From: Flavobacteriaceae bacterium
GTDB taxonomy: Bacteria; Bacteroidota; Bacteroidia; Flavobacteriales; Flavobacteriaceae
Reading direction: 5' to 3'
Length of the DNA: 11,966 nt
Assembly: GCA_947482805.1 (NCBI GenBank)
Contig: CANKLK010000060.1
Location: 1-11,966 of the forward strand
The position numbers and the translations under genes were made by a program. Shown piece after piece: positions 1-5,945 of the stretch; the first letter of the stretch is position 1, and every line of letters starts with the position of its first letter. The notes under the pieces were generated by a model. That model worked only from the letters and a program-made list of their open reading frames with translations. It made no database searches and had not been told where the DNA came from.

Positions 1-1589
1 CAGCTAACCAAAACGAATTAATCCCGGCCACGGCTGCCTTAGTTGGTACCAATGTTTGGATTAGAGTAGAGAACAATAGAGTAGACTACCAAGGCAATAA
101 CTGTTATGTGCTGGTAGAACAACCGTTAACGGTAAATCCATTACCGACAGTAGTTCCATCACTAGCTCCTTACAGAGCTTGTGATGATAATACCGATGGG
201 ATAGCTATATTTGATTTGACAAACCCACAGTTGGCCATAGCCATATTGGGCGCAACACAATCACCGGCAAATTATACCATTAGTTATTATCTAACGGCAG
301 CAGGCGCTAATCCATTAACTAACACAGGAGAGACACCATTGCCAAACAGTTATACCAATGTAACATCACCAAACGCACAGACTATTTACATCAGAGTAGT
401 TAATAATACTACGGGTTGTGTTAACACAGGTATATTACCGCTGGCGGTAGAGCCGTATGCCACAGCTACCGGACCACAAACGTTTAATCAATGTGACAGT
501 TATGATGACCCGTATGATGGGGTTGAACTTATCGATTTAACTACTTACGCACCGGATATATTAAACGGACAAGACCCAACTATATTCTTAGTGAGTTACT
601 ATACCAGCTTAGCCGATGCAGAAGCAGGAACAAATGCGTTAACATTGGCAGAAGCTCAAGCATACCAAACCGATGCGGACACGGATACGATTTGGGTAAA
701 GGTAGAGAACAGCAGTAATTTGATTACTCCTTTCTGTAATGCCATTACCACGATAAACATCAGAGTGGAGCGTTATCCGAATCCTATTATTAATACAGCA
801 AATAATGTAACGACAATCTGTGTTGACTTTATTACGAATCAAGTGGTAAGACCACTTACATTAAATAGCGGTGTAACGAACCCAAGCAACTATACTTTCC
901 AGTGGTTTGAAGGAGCATCCACCACACCAATACCTGGAGCAACGGGACCAAGCTATACTGTTGATACACCATCACCAACTGGGGCTACTAGAGACTATAC
1001 GGTAACAGTAACAAGCAACAGTCCGTTGGCATGTCCGACTACATCGCTACCTTTCTCGGTGATACAATCAGGTCAGGCAGTGGTACCGACAGGTACTATA
1101 GGATATACAGTAACCAGCGCTTTTAGTTCTTTACAAACTATTACAGTGAACATAGAAGGATATGGCGCACCGGATTACCAATACAGTTTAGATGACGGAC
1201 CACGACAAACGAGTAATGTATTCGAGAATGTTAGTTTAGGCACACATGTAATCCATGTTTGGGATGGCAAAGGCGATATAGCTTACAGTTGTGAGGAGCT
1301 GATTATAGAAGAAGTTCAAATCATAGACTATCCACATTACTTCACTCCAAATGGAGACGGAATACACGATACATGGAATATTATTGGATTAGGTGGACAA
1401 CCTAACGCAAAAATTTATATATTTGACCGCTATGGTAAACTATTGAAACAAATCAGCTCAACAGGAGCAGGTTGGGATGGTATTTATAATGGATATCTCT
1501 TACCGTCAGATGATTACTGGTTTACGGTTGATTTTATTGAAGGAGCCACAGTCAAGCAATTTAAAGCCCATTTCTCATTAAAAAGATAG
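1..1589 (+). CDS. T9SS type B sorting domain protein, repeat-rich adhesin-like (5' end outside window)
   Basis: C-terminal part of a large secreted surface protein. The frame is open from base 3 at the window edge, so the gene begins upstream; 528 residues are visible. The last 86 residues (443-528) form a gliding-type (type B) T9SS sorting domain: an FTPNGDG motif, an IFDRYGKLL strand, GWDG and a final FKAHFSLKR. Before it lie repeat units of about 100 residues. Two begin with a Cys-Asp motif (Cys60 ACDDNTDG, Cys164 QCDSYDDPYDG), and three end in a related strand (WIRVEN 19-24, YIRVVN 129-134, WVKVEN 231-236). An Ig/PKD-like stretch follows at about 272-355. By family knowledge such proteins cross the outer membrane through T9SS and stay on the surface, often as SprB-like adhesins; the ligand cannot be told. 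The SprF-like gene 5 bases downstream fits this. Its G+C looks higher than its neighbours'. Confidence 0.9.
   Translation, partial: ANQNELIPATAALVGTNVWIRVENNRVDYQGNNCYVLVEQPLTVNPLPTVVPSLAPYRACDDNTDGIAIFDLTNPQLAIAILGATQSPANYTISYYLTAAGANPLTNTGETPLPNSYTNVTSPNAQTIYIRVVNNTTGCVNTGILPLAVEPYATATGPQTFNQCDSYDDPYDGVELIDLTTYAPDILNGQDPTIFLVSYYTSLADAEAGTNALTLAEAQAYQTDADTDTIWVKVENSSNLITPFCNAITTINIRVERYPNPIINTANNVTTICVDFITNQVVRPLTLNSGVTNPSNYTFQWFEGASTTPIPGATGPSYTVDTPSPTGATRDYTVTVTSNSPLACPTTSLPFSVIQSGQAVVPTGTIGYTVTSAFSSLQTITVNIEGYGAPDYQYSLDDGPRQTSNVFENVSLGTHVIHVWDGKGDIAYSCEELIIEEVQIIDYPHYFTPNGDGIHDTWNIIGLGGQPNAKIYIFDRYGKLLKQISSTGAGWDGIYNGYLLPSDDYWFTVDFIEGATVKQFKAHFSLKR
1329..1586 (+). other. Type B (gliding-type) T9SS C-terminal sorting domain
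   Basis: These 86 residues at the end of the adhesin-like protein carry the marks of the family: FTPNGDGIHDTW near the start, then IYIFDRYGKLL, a Gly-Trp-Asp-Gly turn, LPSDDYWF, and a basic Lys-Arg end. This is the signal that the T9SS recognises. Type B signals are known to need a SprF-like outer membrane partner, which the next gene supplies. Confidence 0.88.
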
Positions 1590-1594
1590 TTAAA

Positions 1595-2593
1595 ATGAAT
1601 TTTAGAAAGATTTATTTATTAGCAGTACTATTACTTGTACAGTTTTCCCATTCACAGGAAGGATTACCAGTTTACTCAGATTATTTATCCGATAATTACT
1701 ATTTACTTCATCCTTCAATGGCCGGGGCTGCTAATTGCGCAAAATTAAGAATGACTGGAAGACAACAATGGTTCGGACAAAAAGATGCGCCAGCTTTGCA
1801 AACTTTGAGTTTCAACGGGGCTTTAGGCGAAAGATCCGGTGGTGGAATTATCGTTTTTAATGATAAAAACGGTTATCATTCTCAAACGGGGATGAAATTG
1901 ACCTATGCGCATCATATTATGTTTTCACGTGATAATGTTGATTTAAACCAATTATCTTTTGGTATGAGTGCTGGTTTTATTCAAAGTAATTTGGATGAAA
2001 GCACATTTTATTATAATAATCCGGACTTTGACCCAATAATATTTGGTTCAACTCAAAGGTCAATGTATTTTAATGTTGATATTGGCGCATCTTATAATTT
2101 TTTAGATTTTTATGTTCATGCAACGGTAAAAAATGCATTGCAAAGTTACAGAAAGTTATACACTGAAAATGAACCCGTAAATTTGAAACGATTTATTTTA
2201 AATGCTGGCTATACTTTTGGAGATGTGGAAACAATAATGTGGGAACCCTCTTTTATGTTACAACATGTTGCCCTAACTAAAGAGACTTCAGTTGATTTAA
2301 ATATTAAAGCTTACAAAGAATTAGATTTTGGTAAACTTTGGGGAGGAATCTCATACCGAAGAAGTCTTGACGGCGCGCAATTTACTCAGAGTAATGGACT
2401 TGCAGACCAAAAATTACAATACGTCACTCCAATTGTTGGTTTGAATTTTAAAAACTATATGGTAGCCTATACTTATTCGCACTTGTTAGGAAATGTAAGA
2501 TTTGATGCTGGTGGATTTCATCAAATAACGTTAGGGATTAATTTATTCTGTAAACCAGAAAAATACCACTGTAATTGTCCTGCTATTAATTAA
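1595..2593 (+). CDS. PorP/SprF family type IX secretion outer membrane protein
   Basis: 332 residues, a normal length for the family. Residues 1-20 are a signal peptide (basic start, Leu/Val core, cleavage probably after SHS before Gln21). The mature part starts with the family's hallmark: a Tyr-rich PVYSDYLSDNYYLLHPSMAG segment, then a Met-Thr-Gly-Arg-Gln-Gln-Trp motif (about residues 53-59). Alternating beta-strand sequence follows, and the protein ends in a Cys-containing tail (CKPEKYHCNCPAIN). Family members are predicted outer membrane beta-barrels that work with a particular type B T9SS substrate, as SprF does for SprB. The start is 5 bases after the adhesin stop codon, with no room for a promoter, so the two are cotranscribed and this is very likely the partner of that adhesin. 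A strong terminator follows. I leave the symbol empty because the family has many paralogues. Confidence 0.9.
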   Translation: MNFRKIYLLAVLLLVQFSHSQEGLPVYSDYLSDNYYLLHPSMAGAANCAKLRMTGRQQWFGQKDAPALQTLSFNGALGERSGGGIIVFNDKNGYHSQTGMKLTYAHHIMFSRDNVDLNQLSFGMSAGFIQSNLDESTFYYNNPDFDPIIFGSTQRSMYFNVDIGASYNFLDFYVHATVKNALQSYRKLYTENEPVNLKRFILNAGYTFGDVETIMWEPSFMLQHVALTKETSVDLNIKAYKELDFGKLWGGISYRRSLDGAQFTQSNGLADQKLQYVTPIVGLNFKNYMVAYTYSHLLGNVRFDAGGFHQITLGINLFCKPEKYHCNCPAIN

Positions 2594-2603
2594 TTTAAAT
2601 ATA

Positions 2604-2633
2604 TGTCCCGATTTTATCGGGACAATTTTTTTT
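2604..2633 (+). terminator. Intrinsic terminator after the adhesin-SprF pair
   Basis: A perfect 9-bp stem (TGTCCCGAT at 2604-2612 with ATCGGGACA at 2616-2624), a 3-base TTT loop, then A and eight T residues (2626-2633). It starts 10 bases after the SprF-like stop codon. The T-run ends at the base before the ATG of the next gene, so the element is also that gene's whole leader. Confidence 0.93.
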
Positions 2634-3152
2634 ATGATAATAAAATCAGTAAACGGTAAACATCCTCAAATTTCTGAAGACTGTTATGTTGCAGAAAACG
2701 CAACCATTGTTGGTGATGTTGTATTAGGTAAATCGTGTAGTGTTTGGTTTAATGCTGTTATTCGTGGCGATGTTCATTATATCAAAATAGGAGATAAGGT
2801 AAATATTCAGGACGGAGCCATTATTCACTGCACCTATCAAAAACATCCAACGGAGATTGGCAACAATGTTTCTATTGGACATAATGCGATTGTTCATGGT
2901 TGCAAAATTCATGACAACGTATTAATCGGAATGGGCGCCATAGTGATGGATAATTGTGTGGTCGAAAGCAATTCTATCATTGCAGCTGGTGCTGTGGTTA
3001 CTCAAAACACTATAGTCAAATCGGGAACAATTTATGCCGGTGTTCCAGCAAAAAAAGTAAAAGACATAGATCAATCTGATTTTGCGGGAGAAATAGAGCG
3101 GATTTCCAATAATTATGTGATGTATTCCGGTTGGTTTAAGAATGATGATTAA
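2634..3152 (+). CDS. Gamma carbonic anhydrase family protein (left-handed beta-helix)
   Basis: 172 residues of hexapeptide repeats ([LIV]G-x-x pattern) making a left-handed beta-helix trimer. The metal-site residues of gamma carbonic anhydrases are visible: Arg44 and Asp46 (IRGD), Gln59 and Asp60 (IQDG), and the three zinc-ligand histidines His65, His83 and His88, the last two in GHNAIVHGC. The acidic loop with a proton-shuttle glutamate found in the archaeal enzyme Cam is absent; a short YQKHP turn stands in its place, as in CamH/YrdA-like relatives. CO2 hydration is therefore possible but unproven, and some such proteins have no measurable activity. Cytoplasmic, no signal peptide. The N-terminus MIIKSVNGKHP looks like the family start and the next methionine is Met100, so 2634 is well supported although it abuts a terminator. 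It converges on murI. Confidence 0.92.
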   Translation: MIIKSVNGKHPQISEDCYVAENATIVGDVVLGKSCSVWFNAVIRGDVHYIKIGDKVNIQDGAIIHCTYQKHPTEIGNNVSIGHNAIVHGCKIHDNVLIGMGAIVMDNCVVESNSIIAAGAVVTQNTIVKSGTIYAGVPAKKVKDIDQSDFAGEIERISNNYVMYSGWFKNDD

Positions 3153-3170
3153 AGGAAGCCATGAGTTTGA

Positions 3171-3308
3171 GTCTAGCCCCGATTGAAGTGGAAATCCTTT
3201 TTATTGTTTAAAAAAAGACCTTCGACTGTGCTTAGGGTGACAACAATAAAAAGATTGCAACGGAAAGCGGGAACATGGTTTTAAAAAATCCTAAAGGTGT
3301 GCTCCTAA
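3171..3308. repeat. Imperfect palindromic intergenic element (Flavobacterium-type repeat candidate)
   Basis: It fills the gap between two convergent genes. Inner stem: AATC-C-TTTTTATTGTT (3193-3208) pairs with AACAATAAAAAGATT (3242-3256), 15 bp with one bulged C. Outer stem: CCCG (3178-3181) pairs with CGGG (3268-3271), followed inward by an A-G mismatch and two T-A pairs (3183-3184 with 3265-3266). Between the stems is a nearly symmetric internal loop holding GGAAA on the 5' side and CGG on the 3' side. The apical loop (3209-3241) contains a second, REP-like motif. The 3' end GCTCCTAAAA (3301-3310) runs into the murI stop codon. I recall similar TAGCCC...GCTCC sequences between Flavobacterium genes, but this is memory, not a search. 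It may act as a bidirectional terminator or be a small mobile palindrome. Confidence 0.65.
3217..3241. repeat. REP-like motif nested in the loop of the palindromic element
   Basis: The stretch ACCTTCGACTGTGCTTAGGG with GTGAC after it can fold ACCTT (3218-3222) onto AGGGT (3234-3238), with one T-G wobble. It resembles the dispersed CTTCGAC...GCTCAGGGTGAC palindromes that I recall from many bacterial genomes (unverified). Its place at the tip of the larger stem suggests insertion into the loop. Confidence 0.4.
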
Positions 3309-4084
3309 AAATCCTTACTAATTACGTCGTATTCATTATTCAAAATGTCTTTCAGTACTTTTGGATTTGAGTTAGTATAAAAAATAGCTTTCCCTTTATT
3401 CTTTTCATCATTCAATCCATTTCTTTCCAACAAAATATTTTTTGTTTGGCGAGCCACAGCTTCTCCAGAATCTATAATTTTAATTTCTTTTGGGAGTATT
3501 TTTTTTATTTGTGGGATCAAATAGGGATAATGACTGCAACCCAAAACCAAATAATCAATATTAGCAGCTATCATAGGTTCTAAATAAACATGAAGTAACT
3601 CATTCATTTCTTTGGAATTTATTTCTCCATTTTCAATCAGCGGGACTAAACCGTGTCCGATTTGTTCAATAATTTTTGTATCATGAAATTTCTCAGCCGT
3701 TTGATGAAACAGTTCACTGTTTAATGTCCCTTGAGTAGCTAAAATTCCAATAACATTTTTTTGAGAATTTATGGCTGCTGGTTTTATTGCAGGTTCGATA
3801 CCTATGAATGGGACATCATATTTTGTACGCAATTCTTTAATAGCATTGGTTGTTGCTGTATTGCAAGCAACCACAATGATTTTACAATTATGTTTCAAAA
3901 GAAACTCGGTATTTTTAATACACAATTGGATAATTTCTTCTTTTGATTTCTGACCATAAGGCGCATTTTTGCTATCAGCAAGATAGATGGTATTTTCATT
4001 TGGAAGCAAATCGTGAATTGCTGACCAAATAGATGTGCCACCAATTCCCGAATCAAAAAGCCCTATTGGATTGTTCTTTTCCAT
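3305..4084 (-). CDS. murI: Glutamate racemase
   Basis: 259 residues, a normal length for MurI. It converts L-glutamate to D-glutamate for peptidoglycan, without cofactor, in the cytoplasm. Both halves of the active site are visible: Asp11-Ser12 in GLFDSGIGG, the first catalytic cysteine Cys74 in VVACNTATTNA, and the second, Cys183 followed by His185, in LGCSHYPYL. APYG (residues 41-44) and GIEPAIKPA (95-103) are also family motifs. The ATG at 4084 is the family start (short lead-in before IGLFDSG). It lies downstream of the bamA-ompH-ompH genes on the same strand, but a strong terminator sits between, ending 12 bases before the start. A TAnnTTTG box follows the terminator directly, so murI probably has its own promoter. 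Its stop codon touches the palindromic element at 3171-3308. Confidence 0.97.
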   Translation of the reverse strand: MEKNNPIGLFDSGIGGTSIWSAIHDLLPNENTIYLADSKNAPYGQKSKEEIIQLCIKNTEFLLKHNCKIIVVACNTATTNAIKELRTKYDVPFIGIEPAIKPAAINSQKNVIGILATQGTLNSELFHQTAEKFHDTKIIEQIGHGLVPLIENGEINSKEMNELLHVYLEPMIAANIDYLVLGCSHYPYLIPQIKKILPKEIKIIDSGEAVARQTKNILLERNGLNDEKNKGKAIFYTNSNPKVLKDILNNEYDVISKDF

Positions 4085-4089
4085 AGAAA

Positions 4090-4097
4090 CAAAAGTA
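4090..4097 (-). promoter_or_regulatory. Candidate murI promoter -7 box (TACTTTTG)
   Basis: On the minus strand this reads TACTTTTG, an exact match to the Bacteroidota -7 consensus TAnnTTTG. A TTTC (one mismatch to TTTG) lies 21 bases upstream, inside the terminator hairpin. Only 5 bases separate the box from the murI ATG, so transcription would begin at or next to the A of ATG, giving a leaderless or nearly leaderless mRNA. Confidence 0.5.
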
Positions 4098-4140
4098 AAA
4101 AAAAACTGCTCAAATCCCGAAACTTCGAGTGAGCAGTTTT
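4097..4140 (-). terminator. Intrinsic terminator of the bamA-ompH-ompH operon
   Basis: On the minus strand an 11-bp stem, AAAACTGCTCA (4140-4130) with TGAGCAGTTTT (4112-4102), encloses a second small hairpin, CTCGA-AGTT-TCGGG with one T-G pair. The T-run continues to 4097. It lies 21 bases after the second OmpH stop codon and ends 12 bases before the murI ATG. Confidence 0.9.
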
Positions 4141-4161
4141 AAATAGTATTGTGAATTTATA

Positions 4162-4662
4162 TTAAAACCCTAAATCTTTTTTAACATCAGCTGTTAAATC
4201 TGGACCATCGGCCAAAAGCAAATCAGCAAGGTTTAAAACATATTGGTATCCTTTAGCTTTTCCAACTTTTGCGATCGAAGCTTTGATTTTATCCATTAAA
4301 GGTTTCACCATATCGGCTTCTTTCTTTTGTAATTCTTTTTGAGCATTGTCTCTGTAATCCGTAATACGTTTTACCAAATCTTGAACTTCTGTTTGACGTG
4401 TTGCATTAACAGCATCTCCAACAGTTGAAGCTTCTTGGTCATATTTTTTAATTTTGTTTTGATACTCCTCTGCCATCGTTTTGTATTCAGCATCGTAAGT
4501 TCCACTCAATTTTTCTAATTGTTTTTGAGCATCAAGCATTGCAGGCATTTTAGAAATTAGTTCATTTACATCTACATGTGCAGTTTTAGCTTGTGCATTG
4601 ATGGTATAACTAGTTCCTAAACATAACACAGTAGCTAGTAGTAATGATTTCAATCGTTTCAT
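4162..4662 (-). CDS. OmpH/Skp family periplasmic chaperone (second copy)
   Basis: 166 residues, the usual size for Skp. Signal peptide at residues 1-24 (MKRLKSLLLATVLCLG core, cleavage probably after INA or INAQA). The mature part opens with the family strand TAHVDVNELISKMP, then has a long charged helical hairpin (roughly 40-125, rich in Lys, Glu and Gln), the coiled-coil tentacle. It closes with the body strand KGYQYVLNLADLLLADGPDLT and a final helix. Skp holds unfolded outer membrane proteins in the periplasm and hands them to BamA. The gene lies 44 bases after the first ompH copy, in the same operon, and is followed by a terminator. The intergenic DNA is almost pure A/T with no TAnnTTTG match, so cotranscription is likely. 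Paired Skp genes after bamA are usual in Bacteroidota. Confidence 0.93.
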   Translation of the reverse strand: MKRLKSLLLATVLCLGTSYTINAQAKTAHVDVNELISKMPAMLDAQKQLEKLSGTYDAEYKTMAEEYQNKIKKYDQEASTVGDAVNATRQTEVQDLVKRITDYRDNAQKELQKKEADMVKPLMDKIKASIAKVGKAKGYQYVLNLADLLLADGPDLTADVKKDLGF

Positions 4663-4706
4663 TTTAAAAAGTATTAATTAATTATTGTTATTATTATTTT
4701 ATTCAG

Positions 4707-5909
4707 TTATGGTTTGTTTTTTGCGTCTTCTTTAGCTTTTTTTGCAGCTTCCCTGTCTTCTATTATTTTTTTCTTTTTGTCTTCCAACGCTTTTTTTCTA
4801 TCTTCTAATAGTTTAGCTCTTGCAGCGGCTTTAGCTACTTTTGGATCAACCGCTGTTGAATCAGTAGCTTTGCTATCATCAGTTGTTGGTGTTATTTCAT
4901 CGTCAGCGGCTTTGTCTTTAGCAGTAACCGTGCCAGTTTTTTTTGCGTTCTTGGCAGCAAGTAATTCCGCTCTTTTTGCTTCCTGTTCAGCTTTCTTGGC
5001 TTCTGCGGCTGCTTTTTTGTCTTCTATTAGTTTAGCTCTGGCAGCAGCTTTAGATGCTTTGGCATCTATTGCAGTTGAATCAGCTACTTTATTATTTTCT
5101 GATGGTGTTGTTTTTTCACTATCACTTGGTTGATCTTTAGCTGTTACGCCAGTTTTTTTTGCGTTCTTGGCAGCTAGTAATTCTGCTCTTTTTGCTTCTT
5201 GCTCAGCTTTTTTAGCTTCAGCAGCGGCTTTACGGTCAGCTACTAATTGTTCTCTTGCTTTCTTTTTGTCTTCTAAAGCTTTTTTACGTGCTTCTAAAGT
5301 TGGGTTTGCATCAAGAGCAGCATCTTCAAGGGCCTCTTTTGCTTCTTGTTGCTTAACTTCTTTAGCACTCATTTGCTCTCTTTTCTCAGCTCTGGTAATA
5401 ACTCTGATTACTTGGTCGCTTATGTCATATCTTTTTGCAGAAAAAAGCATGGTTAAATCGGAAGCCTTATCAAAAACAAAATCATATTTTTTAGCTTCAG
5501 CAATATCTTGAACAGCAGTAAAAACTTGATCCTGAATTGGTTTTACTAAAACTGCTTTTTGAGTAATTAAATCACCGTTTGGACCAAACTTTTTCTGTTG
5601 AAAATCTAAAAGTTCATTTTCTTGAAATTTTATTTCTTCCTCACGCTCATCAATTAATTCTTTGGTTAATAATGCTCTTTCAGTTTTTAAAGCATCTTTC
5701 AATTTAGCAATTTCAATTTTTTTTGCTTCAATATCTTGTTTCCATTTTTGTGCTTTTTGTTCTAATTGATTCTTTGCTTCACTATAATCAGGGACATTTT
5801 GCAGTATATATTCCATATCTATATAGCCGATTTTAACACTTTTAGATTGTGCATTTGCCTGAAATACAGCTGATAAAAATAGAATTGATATTAAAATATA
5901 TTTTTTCAT
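4707..5909 (-). CDS. OmpH/Skp family chaperone with long duplicated charged C-terminal tail (first copy)
   Basis: 400 residues, over twice the normal Skp length. Signal peptide at residues 1-20 (cleavage after ANA). Residues 22-175 are a complete Skp unit: VKIGYIDMEYILQNVP, a charged helical hairpin (about 45-110), and body strands ending in YDFVFDKASDLTMLFSAKRYDIS and a DQVIRVI helix. From residue 205 the protein is an Ala/Lys/Glu-rich tail made of a duplicated module of about 73 residues. KAAAEAKKAEQEAKRAELLA begins identical 28-residue blocks at 227-254 and 299-326, and DSTA(I/V)D...KAAARAKL begins blocks at 277 and 350. Acidic Ser/Thr-rich linkers separate the helical parts. The tail may be a long single helix or a cell-wall-binding tether; no function is known to me. 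It follows bamA by 36 bases, and a TATATTTG box in that gap could give extra expression. Confidence 0.92.
   Translation of the reverse strand: MKKYILISILFLSAVFQANAQSKSVKIGYIDMEYILQNVPDYSEAKNQLEQKAQKWKQDIEAKKIEIAKLKDALKTERALLTKELIDEREEEIKFQENELLDFQQKKFGPNGDLITQKAVLVKPIQDQVFTAVQDIAEAKKYDFVFDKASDLTMLFSAKRYDISDQVIRVITRAEKREQMSAKEVKQQEAKEALEDAALDANPTLEARKKALEDKKKAREQLVADRKAAAEAKKAEQEAKRAELLAAKNAKKTGVTAKDQPSDSEKTTPSENNKVADSTAIDAKASKAAARAKLIEDKKAAAEAKKAEQEAKRAELLAAKNAKKTGTVTAKDKAADDEITPTTDDSKATDSTAVDPKVAKAAARAKLLEDRKKALEDKKKKIIEDREAAKKAKEDAKNKP
4932..5015 (-). repeat. Intragenic repeat copy B (ompH tail, residues 299-326)
   Basis: 84 bases coding for the same 28 residues as copy A at 5148-5231, in the same reading frame. 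The two copies differ at 9 bases, all silent. Confidence 0.9.
5148..5231 (-). repeat. Intragenic repeat copy A (ompH tail, residues 227-254)
   Basis: 84 bases coding for a 28-residue Ala/Lys/Glu helix, repeated exactly at protein level 216 bases away (4932-5015). It belongs to a larger duplicated module of about 72-73 residues with an acidic linker. Confidence 0.9.
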
Positions 5910-5936
5910 TCTTAATTTGATTTAGAAATATTGTAC

Positions 5937-5944
5937 CAAATATA
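5937..5944 (-). promoter_or_regulatory. Candidate internal promoter -7 box for the two ompH genes
   Basis: On the minus strand TATATTTG matches TAnnTTTG exactly. It lies in the 36-base gap between the bamA stop codon and the first ompH ATG. A TTG lies 15 bases upstream, slightly closer than the usual 17-23. Predicted start is near 5930, leaving a leader of about 20 bases. The AT-rich background makes chance matches possible. Confidence 0.42.
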
Positions 5945-5945
5945 A

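Noticed and set aside
3153..3304. A small gene in the convergent gap
   Set aside because: Stop codons interrupt every frame I read and there is no plausible start with a conserved-looking product; the gap is explained by the palindromic element.
4667..4674. TACTTTTT before the second ompH gene as a promoter
   Set aside because: It lacks the final G of TAnnTTTG, and the gap is almost pure A/T where such matches come by chance.
4714..5511. Long open frames on the + strand, Ser/Ala/Phe-rich
   Set aside because: They are antisense shadows of the Lys/Ala/Glu-rich ompH tail, whose GCN, AAA/AAG and GAA/GAG codons seldom give stop codons in reverse. No family resemblance.
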